DNA of 64,000 bases from JBDIAG01 sp963835085 (GTDB lineage Bacteria; Actinomycetota; Actinomycetes; Actinomycetales; CAWJMD01): contig CAWIED010000001.1 of assembly GCA_963835085.1 (NCBI GenBank), forward strand, positions 3,224,001 through 3,288,000, given 5' to 3'. Positions within the stretch are counted from its first letter, which is position 1; every line of letters starts with the position of its first letter. Under the pieces are notes generated by a model. That model had not been told where the DNA came from, did not search any database, and worked only from the letters and a program-made list of their open reading frames with translations. Both the position numbers and the translations under genes were made by a program. Of this stretch, positions 16,187-24,286 are shown piece after piece.

Positions 16187-16227
16187 CGCTATGACGATGC
16201 CCCGCCGCACGGGACATCGTCATAGCG
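16187..16227. repeat. 41-bp palindromic element, perfect hairpin
   Basis: Arms CGCTATGACGATG (16187-16199) and CATCGTCATAGCG (16215-16227) are perfectly complementary around a GC-rich loop. It has the same length and core as the element at 11884-11924. Located between the convergent fur and AIM24 genes, so it could terminate transcription, but its recurrence points to a dispersed repeat. Confidence 0.8.
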
Positions 16228-16353
16228 CAGGAAAAGTCCGTGGCCCGCGACTGTCAAACCTCCCGTTACGGAAGACCCGGGCAGACAGCGACTCCCCATC
16301 GCCCGGCTTCGTCCGCTCGCCCACCTCAGACGACTAACCGAACGGCATTGGCA

Positions 16354-17124
16354 CTATTCCTCGAGCCTGTTCCCGATCGAGCTGTACAGCCGCTGGAGCC
16401 CCGACTGACCCAGCAGGTCGAGCTGGCTCTCAATCTGGCTGACGACGTCGCGGTCGTTGCGCACCGCCTCGCTCGACTGAATGAGAACCGTTCCGGCACC
16501 GGTGAAATCGAATTGCCGCTCCTCACCGGACGCGGCCCCCAGGAGCGCGGCGGCACCACCGAGAAAGCCCTGCATCCAGCCCGCGTCGTAGTGGTGCGAA
16601 GGGCTCGGGCAGTCGGCCCAGCCGAGCAGAGCCTCGGGGTCGACGCGCAGCGGCGGTTCGGCGAACATCACCTCGCCCGACGACGACGCCAGGAACTTGC
16701 CCGTGCCCACCAGGGTCACGAAGCCCGGGACGATCGACTGGTTCAACGTCAGTCCGCTGTCGAAGGCCAGCAGGTTCGACGCCTTGATGGTGAGGTTGCC
16801 GACCTCGAGGTCATAAGAGTTGATGTCGTAGCCGCGATCACCCACGATGAGCTTGCCGTGGCCCTCGGCCACCACCCAATCCTGGGCGTACAGCGGCGAG
16901 GAGAACTGCCGACTCACCATCGCCATCAAGTGCCCCTGCAGTCCACGCGCGCGCACGGCGTGGAAGGTGACGTTTCCGTAATAGGCGATCATGGCGCCCT
17001 TGGACATGAACCACACGTTGCCCGGGTTCATCGCAATGGAATACGCGTAAGGGTTGTCCGGCACGTTGTCGGCGTCGGGCAAGGTGGCCGGCGTGTGGAT
17101 CGTTGTGTTGCGCATATCGTTCAC
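16354..17124 (-). CDS. AIM24-family protein, third of three
   Basis: A 256-residue protein of the AIM24 (TerD-unrelated, beta-sandwich) family. The N-terminal extension (MNDMRNTTIHTPATLPDADNVPDN) precedes the conserved VWFMSKGAMIAYYGNVTFHA. Later segments are VVAEGHGKLIVGDRGYDINSYDL and VTLVGTGKFLASSSGEVM. The C-terminus (RNDRDVVSQIESQLDLLGQSGLQRLYSS) is unlike its paralogues. It overlaps the upstream paralogue by 4 bp (ATGA). The bacterial function is unknown; the yeast namesake is mitochondrial. Confidence 0.85.
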   Translation of the reverse strand: MNDMRNTTIHTPATLPDADNVPDNPYAYSIAMNPGNVWFMSKGAMIAYYGNVTFHAVRARGLQGHLMAMVSRQFSSPLYAQDWVVAEGHGKLIVGDRGYDINSYDLEVGNLTIKASNLLAFDSGLTLNQSIVPGFVTLVGTGKFLASSSGEVMFAEPPLRVDPEALLGWADCPSPSHHYDAGWMQGFLGGAAALLGAASGEERQFDFTGAGTVLIQSSEAVRNDRDVVSQIESQLDLLGQSGLQRLYSSIGNRLEE

Positions 17125-17825
17125 AGCTTCTGCTCCGATGCCTGCACGTAGACGGTTCCCTGTCCCACGAGCTTGAGCTGCATGGCCTCGCCCGAGCCGC
17201 GACCCACGGCGTCACGCCAGCTCATCGCGGTGGTGAGCTCGATCGAGACATTCCCCAGATGCCCCACGTATGCCTGCGGGTCGACGAAGGTGGGCTGTTG
17301 TGCGTCCACCTGCAGTTCAAGGGTGCCGCCGTGACTGAGCAAGACAGCCGAGCCCTGGCCCGACAACTGGGTCGTGAACATGCCCTGTCCCGTCACCACG
17401 CCGGCCACCGCGCCGCGCAACATGCCGCGCAAGCCGCCTCCGCCGCCACCACTGCCGCCGTTTCGGGACATCACCGAGACGATGGACGACTGCAGGCCCG
17501 TGGTGTGGGCCAGCAGACGACTGGCCTCGACGGTGAGCTGGGCCCCTTGCACCTGCACCACCGTGCAGTGCAGGCCGGCACGGCCGTAGAACACCTCGCC
17601 GTTGCCGTGGGCCCGCATCATGACCTCGTGCTCGCCCGCCAGGCTACGGCCGACGGCAGAACCGAAACCGCCGCCGCCCAGGCCGGGCATCGGCATGCCG
17701 CCCGGCCCTTCGGGGACGAAACCAACGTCACCGGCGTAGTAGAGCATCGCACCCTTGCGGGCCAGCACCTCGCCCGCAGCGGTGAGGTTGACCTTGACGA
17801 CCTTCGAATTGACCTTCTCAAACAT
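17121..17825 (-). CDS. AIM24-family protein, second of three
   Basis: 234 residues: MFEKVNSKVVKVNLTAAGEVLARKGAMLYYAGDVGFVPEG, then a Gly-rich insertion (GGMPMPGLGGGGFGS) and the core VMMRAHGNGEVFYGRAGLHCTVVQVQGAQLTVEASRLLAHTTGLQSSI. A second Gly-rich loop (NGGSGGGGGGLRGML) precedes LSGQGSAVLLSHGGTLELQVD. It begins 5 bp after the first paralogue. The two Gly loops occur at places where the paralogues have short turns. Confidence 0.87.
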   Translation of the reverse strand: MFEKVNSKVVKVNLTAAGEVLARKGAMLYYAGDVGFVPEGPGGMPMPGLGGGGFGSAVGRSLAGEHEVMMRAHGNGEVFYGRAGLHCTVVQVQGAQLTVEASRLLAHTTGLQSSIVSVMSRNGGSGGGGGGLRGMLRGAVAGVVTGQGMFTTQLSGQGSAVLLSHGGTLELQVDAQQPTFVDPQAYVGHLGNVSIELTTAMSWRDAVGRGSGEAMQLKLVGQGTVYVQASEQKL

Positions 17826-17830
17826 GGTGA

Positions 17831-18454
17831 TCAGCGCTCCGCCGGCTGGATGTAGACGACGCCCTGGCCGTCCCAGCGCAGTGAGAACGGCTCGCCGCTG
17901 CCCTCACCGACCACGCTGGCCCAGCTCACATCGGTGATGAACGACTGGTTGAGCTGTCCCTTGGCGGCCACGAAGGCGTCGGGATCGACCACGAGCGGAA
18001 ATTGGGGGCTCACTTCGAGCCCGATCAGCGGGCCGCCGGCAGACAGCAACGCCACCTGCCCGTGCCCGCTCACCGTGGTGGTGAACAGTCCCTGGCCGGA
18101 GCTCGCCCCGCGCAAACCGGTGAACCGGATGTCTGTGCGCACCTTGCCTGCCAGAGCCAGCAGCTGACGCGACTCCACCTGCAGCGTCTCGTCCATGAGG
18201 TCGACGAGGGTCACGTCCCGTGCGTCGACAGCAAGGTAGACGACTCCCTGGCCCATGCACTCCATGAACGAGAGGGATTCGCCGGTGGCCCGTTGCCGCA
18301 GGCCGGCCATGACCCCCTCACCGCCACCCATTCCCGCGTTCTTGAACTGCACATTGCCGACGTAGGCGACCATCGATCCGGTCATTGCCCGCACGGTCGA
18401 GCCGTCCAGCTGCACTTCGACGATGCGGCGTCCGTTGGTTCGTAGCTGTGCCAT
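17831..18454 (-). CDS. AIM24-family protein, first of three
   Basis: 207 residues, the shortest paralogue and close to a bare AIM24 domain: IVEVQLDGSTVRAMTGSMVAYVGNVQFKNAGMGGGEGVMAGLRQRATGESLSFMECMGQGVVYLAVDARDVTLVDLMDETLQVESRQLLALAGKV. It is the promoter-proximal member of the three-gene unit. It starts 120 bp downstream of the lectin gene, from which it is separated by a terminator-like hairpin, so it probably has its own promoter. Confidence 0.87.
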   Translation of the reverse strand: MAQLRTNGRRIVEVQLDGSTVRAMTGSMVAYVGNVQFKNAGMGGGEGVMAGLRQRATGESLSFMECMGQGVVYLAVDARDVTLVDLMDETLQVESRQLLALAGKVRTDIRFTGLRGASSGQGLFTTTVSGHGQVALLSAGGPLIGLEVSPQFPLVVDPDAFVAAKGQLNQSFITDVSWASVVGEGSGEPFSLRWDGQGVVYIQPAER

Positions 18455-18528
18455 CTCGCTCCGGGTCTTCCAGCGGCGACGTACGACGTCGCCGACTTGT
18501 TGTGGCTCGACACCCTCTCATGCGCGCA

Positions 18529-18558
18529 AGCCGGGTCCGCGTTTGGGCGGACCCGGCT
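18529..18558 (-). terminator. hairpin downstream of the lectin gene
   Basis: Perfect 12-bp arms AGCCGGGTCCGC (18529-18540) and GCGGACCCGGCT (18547-18558) with a 6-nt loop, 16 bp past the lectin stop. There is no T-run. It probably separates lectin from AIM24 transcription. Confidence 0.65.
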
Positions 18559-18574
18559 CGGCGGATTTGTTTGA

Positions 18575-19513
18575 TCAGTGCCGACCGCTGGCCCAGAGCG
18601 CCGCGGGCGCACGCAGGTCACGGCCCACCACGTACTGGTAGAGCACGATGTTGCCATCAGACTGCAACTGGAGCGTGTTGATGCCGAGTTGCTTGCCGTA
18701 GGTGTTGGTCGACCAGAGCGGCCGCAGCGTGCTCGAGTAGAGCACGATGTTGCCGTCCGACTGCTCCACCAGGAAGGCGCCGGGGTTGCCGTTCGTTCCT
18801 GACGCCCACACCGGCACCGTCTTGCCGTGGCTCATGCGGTACTGCACCAGGTTGCCGTCGCCCTGCATGACCAGCTTGTACTGGCCGTCCGGGCTGAACA
18901 GGTAGTAGCCCGACTTAAGGTAGGAGTTCCAGGAGATCGGTGGCACGTTGATCGACGACACGTACGTCGACGTGGTACCGGTGGCGAACAGCGGCCTGTT
19001 GGCGGCCGAGTACACGACGACGTTGCGGTCGTCCTGCATGGCAGCCCACGCACCCGGGTTGCCGTACGTGTTCGACGACCAGGTGGGCATGCCGTTCGTG
19101 TAGAGCACGAGGTTGCCGTCGGTCTGCATCACCAGCACGTTGCTCACCGCGACGGTGGAGTTCGTGAAGGAGATCGCGAGATTGTCGAGCGGAGAGGCCA
19201 TCGGTCCGGCGAGATAGAGCCCCACGCCGCCGCGCATCGCCCCGTCCGCCGCCAGAACATGCTGGCCATTGGGCGAGCTCAGGTACTGGGTCGAGGTCAT
19301 CGACTGGCCGGGCAGCAGTCTGCTGCCGAGATTGACCGTGGCGTCGAACGTGGTGGTAAGTCCTTGCGGAAGCTTGCCGGTCTCCTGCATGGCGGCCATT
19401 GGCGATTTCAGGGCCGGGCTGTCGGCGGCGTGGGATGCCCCCACGGCTCCAAAGGTCAACGCCGTCGCGGCGAATGCCACCGCAACAGACCTCTTCACAC
19501 GCTGAAAGTTCAT
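18575..19513 (-). CDS. secreted bulb-type (GNA-like) mannose-binding lectin
   Basis: 312 residues from the ATG at 19513; a TTG at 19519 is an alternative, nearer to the GAAGGG site. A Sec signal peptide (KRSVAVAFAATALTFGAVGASHA) predicts cleavage after residue 29 or 30. The mature protein has two B-lectin (beta-prism II) domains, about 65-180 and 190-310. Five QxDxNxVxY sugar-binding motifs are visible at residues 130-138, 160-168, 217-225, 251-259 and 284-292; the second has QDDRNVVVY. The sixth expected site is degenerate. No enzyme, anchor or transmembrane domain follows. Tandem lectin domains without other modules resemble LlpA-type lectin bacteriocins, but a cell-surface or matrix lectin is equally possible. 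Confidence 0.9.
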   Translation of the reverse strand: MNFQRVKRSVAVAFAATALTFGAVGASHAADSPALKSPMAAMQETGKLPQGLTTTFDATVNLGSRLLPGQSMTSTQYLSSPNGQHVLAADGAMRGGVGLYLAGPMASPLDNLAISFTNSTVAVSNVLVMQTDGNLVLYTNGMPTWSSNTYGNPGAWAAMQDDRNVVVYSAANRPLFATGTTSTYVSSINVPPISWNSYLKSGYYLFSPDGQYKLVMQGDGNLVQYRMSHGKTVPVWASGTNGNPGAFLVEQSDGNIVLYSSTLRPLWSTNTYGKQLGINTLQLQSDGNIVLYQYVVGRDLRAPAALWASGRH

Positions 19514-19629
19514 AGTCAATAGATCCCTTCAGGCCTTTCAAGCCCTCGCGGCGACGTCTGCTGACGTCGTTTGCATTCTGGAGACTAGGGCTCTGCCAGA
19601 TAGTCAGGATCGCATAATTGAGGGCCTGT

Positions 19630-19651
19630 TATCGTTTCGTTATCGACGATA
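19630..19651. promoter_or_regulatory. short inverted repeat upstream of the lectin gene
   Basis: TATCGT (19630-19635) and ACGATA (19646-19651) form an AT-rich inverted repeat about 115 bp ahead of the lectin start, within the otherwise empty 19.52-19.80 kb gap. The gap is noticeably less GC-rich than its flanks and must contain the lectin promoter. An operator is only a guess. Confidence 0.25.
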
Positions 19652-19797
19652 GACAGAGAGTGAAGAGTTGTTCAATAGCACCCCTATTCGGCCTAATCCG
19701 TATGCGCAGTAACCTGACGCAGGGCAATGCCGAGAAACACCATTTCCAGTGCCACGCTGGCGATCGGGTCCAGGCGGCATCCGGCACCCGCCTCGTG

Positions 19798-20523
19798 CTA
19801 GCGGCTTCGGGCGGCCGTGCGCGCCGCGTCGGTCAATGCCTGGAAGAGCCTCTTGTCGGGCGTGACCTCGGGATGCCACTGCACGCCGAGCTTGAACGAA
19901 CGGCCTTCGTCCTCCACCACCTCAACGGTGCCGTCGTCGGCCCATCCCGTCACGGTGAGACTGCCCGCGTCCCCGACCGCTTGGTGATGCGAGCTGTTGA
20001 CCTGCAGCCGCTCCCCCAGGATGGCCGCCACCCGTGACCCAGGCTTGAATCGGGCATCGTGCCAGTCGTAGTGGCCGAGCTGCGTGCGGTGCCGGTCGCT
20101 GCCGACCACGTCGGGCAGATGCTGGATCAACCAGCCCCCGGCGGCCGCAGCCATCACCTGGGCCCCCCGGCAGACTCCCAGGACGGGCAGGTCACGCCGG
20201 TCTGCGGCAGCCAGCAGGGCGAGTTCTGCAGCGTCCCGGTCGGCACGGGTGCCCGCGGTGGCCGGATCCGGCTCCCGCCCGTAGACCGCCGGTTGCAGGT
20301 CGGCCCCGCCGGCCAGCACCAGACCGTCGAGCCGGGCAACGATCGCGTCCGCCTGTTCGGCGGTGAGCTCCCCCGGCGGCAGTAGGACGGGCAACCCGCC
20401 GGCCGCCGTCACGGAATCGACGTAGGCGGCCGGCACCAGGGCCGCGCTCGTGTCCCACGGCCCCCACCGGGCCTGCTCGCGATAGCACGACAGTCCGATG
20501 ACCGGGCTCAGGATGCCGCTCAT
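19798..20523 (-). CDS. puuD: gamma-glutamyl-GABA hydrolase-like class I amidotransferase
   Basis: A 241-residue glutamine-amidotransferase-like hydrolase (peptidase C26). The nucleophilic cysteine is in VLGVCRGAQV, and the His/Glu of the triad are in QWHPE. The N-terminal VIGLSCYREQARWGPWDTSAALVPAAYVDSV is typical of PuuD relatives, which release glutamate from gamma-glutamyl-GABA. The frame continues far upstream inside the SDR gene; the ATG at 20523 overlaps the SDR stop (ATGA) and gives family length. It is the last gene of the operon and fits as the deblocking step. Confidence 0.88.
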   Translation of the reverse strand: MSGILSPVIGLSCYREQARWGPWDTSAALVPAAYVDSVTAAGGLPVLLPPGELTAEQADAIVARLDGLVLAGGADLQPAVYGREPDPATAGTRADRDAAELALLAAADRRDLPVLGVCRGAQVMAAAAGGWLIQHLPDVVGSDRHRTQLGHYDWHDARFKPGSRVAAILGERLQVNSSHHQAVGDAGSLTVTGWADDGTVEVVEDEGRSFKLGVQWHPEVTPDKRLFQALTDAARTAARSR

Positions 20524-21293
20524 AGCGGAGTGACGTAGGCCCCGGCAATCCCCCCGTCGACCAGGAACTGGGATGCCGTGATGAACGAGGAGTCGTCGCT
20601 GGCCAGGAAGGCCACCGCCGCCGCGATCTCGGTGGCCTCGCCGAAGCGTCCGAGCGGAATGTGCACCAGCCGGCGGGCGGCACGCTCGGGGTCTTTGGCG
20701 AAGAGCTCCTGGAGCAGCGGGGTGTTGACCGGTCCGGGGCACAATGCGTTGACCCGGATGCCCTGCCGCGCGAACTGCACGCCGAGCTCGCGCGACATCG
20801 CAAGCACGCCGCCCTTGGAGGCGGTGTATGAGATCTGGGACGTGGCCGCACCCATCACCGCCACGAACGACGCCGTGTTGATGATGGACCCGCGGCCCCG
20901 CTCGAGCATGTGCCCGATGGCGGCCTTGCAACACAGGTACACAGAGGTCAGGTTCACGTCCTGCACCCGACGCCACGCGTCGAGTCCCGTGTCGAGGATC
21001 GAGTCGTCGTCGGGCGGGGAGATACCGGCGTTGTTGAAGGCGATGTCGAGACCGCCGTACTCGGCGACCGCCGTGGCGAACAGGGCGTTCACCTGATCTG
21101 CATCGGTGACGTCGACGGGCACGAAGAGGCCGGCGACCTCCTCGGCCGCCGCCGCACCGGCGACGGGATCGACGTCGGCGATGACGACCTTGGCCCCTTC
21201 GGCCGCGAACCGCCGGGCAGTCGCCAGGCCGATGCCACTGGCGCCGCCGGTGACCACGGCCACCCTGTCCTTGAGTCGTGCGGTCAGGTCCAC
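20520..21293 (-). CDS. short-chain dehydrogenase/reductase
   Basis: A 257-residue NAD(P)-dependent SDR. The GTG at 21293 is chosen because an AAGGTGA lies just upstream and MDLTARLKDRVAVVTGGASGIG is a normal SDR beginning. The nucleotide motif is TGGASGIG at 15-22, the NNAG motif is present (FNNAGIS), and the catalytic YTASK follows a Ser-containing strand. It ends SQFLVDGGIAGAYVTPL. Its substrate in this operon is not obvious: reduction of an aldehyde or oxidation of a hydroxyacid intermediate would fit. SDRs often accompany actinobacterial gamma-glutamylpolyamine ligase genes. Confidence 0.88.
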   Translation of the reverse strand: MDLTARLKDRVAVVTGGASGIGLATARRFAAEGAKVVIADVDPVAGAAAAEEVAGLFVPVDVTDADQVNALFATAVAEYGGLDIAFNNAGISPPDDDSILDTGLDAWRRVQDVNLTSVYLCCKAAIGHMLERGRGSIINTASFVAVMGAATSQISYTASKGGVLAMSRELGVQFARQGIRVNALCPGPVNTPLLQELFAKDPERAARRLVHIPLGRFGEATEIAAAVAFLASDDSSFITASQFLVDGGIAGAYVTPL

Positions 21294-21364
21294 GTAGCGA
21301 TCACCTTTCAAACATGTTGCGGGTTGGGCTGTTTCGAGTTGGCAGTACTGGGGCTGCCTCGGGG

Positions 21365-22792
21365 TCAACTGTCGAGGGCAGATGTGGCGATGAAGACGTT
21401 CTTGGTCTCGGTGAAGGCTTCGGCAGCGTCCGGGCCGAGCTCACGGCCGAGCCCTGACTGCTTGTAGCCTCCGAACGGGGTCCAGTAGCGCACCGAGGAA
21501 TGCGAGTTCACCGACAGGTTGCCCGACTCCACGGCCCTGGCAACGCGCAGCGCCCGATCGAGGTTGGTCGTCCAGATCGAGCCCGAGAGACCGTACTCGG
21601 TGTCGTTGGCCAGCCGCACGGCCTCGGCCTCGTCCCGGAAGCTGCGAACCGAGACAACCGGCCCGAAGACCTCCTCGTACCACGACCTTTCGCTGCCATC
21701 GCTGTGCAGCACGGTGGCGGGGTAGAAGAACCCCTCGGCGCTGGGCACGTCACCTCGAACCAGCACCTTGGCAGGATCCGCCTCGGCGTATCGGGCCACC
21801 GAGGCGCGATGCGCCGCCGAGATCAGGGGTCCCATCTCGGCATCGTCGGCACCTGGCAGGGCCACCCTGACGCCGCGCACCGCAGGTTCGAGCAGCTCGA
21901 TGAAGCGATCGAACACGCTGTCCTGCACAAGGATTCGCGACCGGGCGCAGCAGTCCTGGCCGGCGTTGTCGAACACGCCGTACGGTGCGGTGGCCGCCGC
22001 GAGCTCCAGATCCGCATCGGCGAACACCACGTTCGCGCTCTTGCCGCCCAGTTCGAGGGTGACCCGCTTGACCTGGTCGGCGCAGCCGGCCATCACCTGC
22101 TTGCCCACCTCCGTCGAGCCGGTGAACACGATCTTGCGCACCGCCGGATGCGCCACGAAACGCTGCCCCACTACCGAGCCCTGGCCGGTGACCACGCTCA
22201 GCACACCCTCGGGCAGGCCCGCTTCCAGCGCCAGGGCACCGAGCCGGATGGCAGTCAACGGAGTGAGCTCCGCCGGTTTCAGCACCACCGTGTTGCCGGC
22301 GGCGAGCGCGGGCGCGAACCCCCACCCGGCGATCGGCATCGGGAAGTTCCACGGCACGATCACCCCGATGACGCCGAGCGGCTCGTGCAACGTGATGTCG
22401 AGCCCGCCGGCCACGGGGATCTGCCGGCCGAACAGCCGCTCCGGAGTGCCGGAGTAATAGGTCAGCACATCGCGGACGTTGCCCGCCTCCCAGCGTGCGT
22501 TGCCGATGGTGTGCCCGGAATTGCGCACCTCGAGCTGGGCCAGCTCCTCCTGGTGGGAGTCGACCAGGTCGGCGAACCGCCGCAACAGCCGGGCCCGCTC
22601 GCCGGGCGGCACGTCACGCCAGGCGGGAAAGGCAGCAGCGGCGCGATCGATGACGCGATCCACCTCGGCCGCGTCGGCCCGGGGCACCTCGGCGAAGACC
22701 AGCCCCGTGCTGGGATTGGTGACGGCGCAGACGCCGCCTGCACCCTGGATGCCGGCCACCTCGATCGTCTGGACGGATGGCTGCGTCGTCAC
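21365..22792 (-). CDS. puuC: NAD-dependent aldehyde dehydrogenase (PuuC-like)
   Basis: A 475-residue ALDH. The catalytic glutamate is in VTLELGGKSANVVF and the cysteine in NAGQDCCARSR. The cofactor loop is FTGSTEVGKQVM, and the PWNFPM segment is present. The GTG start overlaps the ligase stop (GTGA), so the two are translationally coupled. In the gamma-glutamylputrescine route this enzyme oxidises gamma-glutamyl-aminobutyraldehyde to gamma-glutamyl-GABA; that assignment rests on the neighbours, since ALDH sequence alone does not fix the substrate. Confidence 0.88.
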   Translation of the reverse strand: MTTQPSVQTIEVAGIQGAGGVCAVTNPSTGLVFAEVPRADAAEVDRVIDRAAAAFPAWRDVPPGERARLLRRFADLVDSHQEELAQLEVRNSGHTIGNARWEAGNVRDVLTYYSGTPERLFGRQIPVAGGLDITLHEPLGVIGVIVPWNFPMPIAGWGFAPALAAGNTVVLKPAELTPLTAIRLGALALEAGLPEGVLSVVTGQGSVVGQRFVAHPAVRKIVFTGSTEVGKQVMAGCADQVKRVTLELGGKSANVVFADADLELAAATAPYGVFDNAGQDCCARSRILVQDSVFDRFIELLEPAVRGVRVALPGADDAEMGPLISAAHRASVARYAEADPAKVLVRGDVPSAEGFFYPATVLHSDGSERSWYEEVFGPVVSVRSFRDEAEAVRLANDTEYGLSGSIWTTNLDRALRVARAVESGNLSVNSHSSVRYWTPFGGYKQSGLGRELGPDAAEAFTETKNVFIATSALDS

Positions 22793-24168
22793 AGTCGTTC
22801 GAACCCCCGAAAGCGCTCCCAGTCGGTGATGGCGGCGCCGAAGGCCGCGATCTCGATGTCAGCCATATGCGTGTAGTGGTCTACCACGGTGTCCCCGAAG
22901 GCAGAGCGGGCAAACGCACTGGACGAGAACAGGTCTCGGGCCACGTGCAGCGCCGCCGGCACGCGCTCGGCGGCGGAGGCGTAGGCGTTCCCGGCCAGGG
23001 CAGGGCCCAGCGGCAGCTCGTTCTCCACGCCGTGCAAGCCGGCCGCGATGAGAGCCGCCACGGCCAGATAGGGGTTGACGTCCGCCCCCGGCACGCGATT
23101 CTCCACCCGCAGCGCGTCAGGCGAGTGCCCCACGACGCGCAGCGCGCACGTGCGGTTGTCGCGACCCCACGCGATGGCGGTCGGAGCGAAGGAGCCGTCA
23201 ACGAATCGCTTGTAGGAGTTGATGTTCGGCGCGATCAGCAGCGAGATCTCCCGCAGGCAGGCGATCTGCCCGGCGATCCAGTGCTCGAAGACCTTGGAGA
23301 ATCCGTGCGTGTCGCCCGTGCCGTCGCCCGCGAACACCGGCGTGCCGTCCTGGTCGCGTAGCGACAGGTGGATGTGGCACGACGAGCCGTCGCGCTGGTC
23401 GTACTTGGCCATGAACGTCGCCGAGCGAGAGTGCTGGGCCGCGATCTCCTTCACGCCGTTCTTGTAGACGACGTGGTTGTCGCAGCAGGCCACCGCGTCG
23501 GCGTACTTTAGGGCGATCTCGTGCTGGCCGTAGTTGCACTCGCCCTTGGCCGACTCGATGTAGATCCCGGCGCCCTCCATGCCCGTGACAATGGCGCGTA
23601 AGAGGCCCTCTACCCGGCTGGTTCCGAGAATCGAATAGTCGACGTTGTACTGGTTGGCCGGCGTCATCATTCGATAGGCATTGGCCCAGGCATCTTCGTA
23701 CGACGTGTCGAAGAGGATGAACTCCAATTCGGTGCCGGTGAAGGCGGTCCAGCCTCGCTCGGCCAACCGCGCCACCTGGGCCTGCAGGATCTGCCGGGGC
23801 GACTGCACCACTGCGTCGCCGTCGGTATCGCGAATGTCGGCCAGCAGCAACGCCGTCCTGTCGAGCCACGGCAGGTAGCGCAGCGTTGCGAGGTCGGGGT
23901 CGAAGACGAAGTCTCCGTAGCCCCGCTCCCACGAGGTCAACTCGTAACCGGCGACGGTGTTCATGTCGACGTCGACGGCTAGTTGGTAGGAGCATCCCTC
24001 CGTTCCGTGGTCGAGCACCTGGTCGAGGAAGTGCCGCGCCGTGAGCCGCTTGCCCTGCAACCGGCCCTGCATGTCGGTGACGGCAATGATCACGGTGTCG
24101 ATGCGGCCGGCGTCTATGTCCTCGCGCAGCGTCTCGACCGGCAATGGCACCGGCGGATACAGGCTCAT
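22789..24168 (-). CDS. puuA: glutamine synthetase-like gamma-glutamylpolyamine ligase
   Basis: A 459-residue type-I GS fold enzyme lacking the adenylylation region of true GlnA. Visible GS parts: IIAVTDMQGRLQGKRLTARHF (N-terminal beta-grasp), GTELEFILFDTSYED, NYGQHEIALKYADAV, FMAKYDQRDGSSCHIHLSL (ATP/metal) and NRTCALRVVG plus RVENRVPGADVNPYLAVAALIAAG. The divergence and the adjacent ALDH and PuuD-like genes mark it as a gamma-glutamyl ligase for an amine such as putrescine, like PuuA or streptomycete GlnA3, rather than an ammonia-assimilating GS. First gene of the catabolic unit. Confidence 0.88.
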   Translation of the reverse strand: MSLYPPVPLPVETLREDIDAGRIDTVIIAVTDMQGRLQGKRLTARHFLDQVLDHGTEGCSYQLAVDVDMNTVAGYELTSWERGYGDFVFDPDLATLRYLPWLDRTALLLADIRDTDGDAVVQSPRQILQAQVARLAERGWTAFTGTELEFILFDTSYEDAWANAYRMMTPANQYNVDYSILGTSRVEGLLRAIVTGMEGAGIYIESAKGECNYGQHEIALKYADAVACCDNHVVYKNGVKEIAAQHSRSATFMAKYDQRDGSSCHIHLSLRDQDGTPVFAGDGTGDTHGFSKVFEHWIAGQIACLREISLLIAPNINSYKRFVDGSFAPTAIAWGRDNRTCALRVVGHSPDALRVENRVPGADVNPYLAVAALIAAGLHGVENELPLGPALAGNAYASAAERVPAALHVARDLFSSSAFARSAFGDTVVDHYTHMADIEIAAFGAAITDWERFRGFERL

Positions 24169-24286
24169 GATCGTTCTCCTCTGCGCTGTGATCGGGCTCG
24201 GGTCGGTTCGGGCTGGGGCGGATCAGGCGGTGCCGGCAACGTAAGGGCTCGCGAGGAAATACGGCACGCCCTAAGTGATCGAGCGT

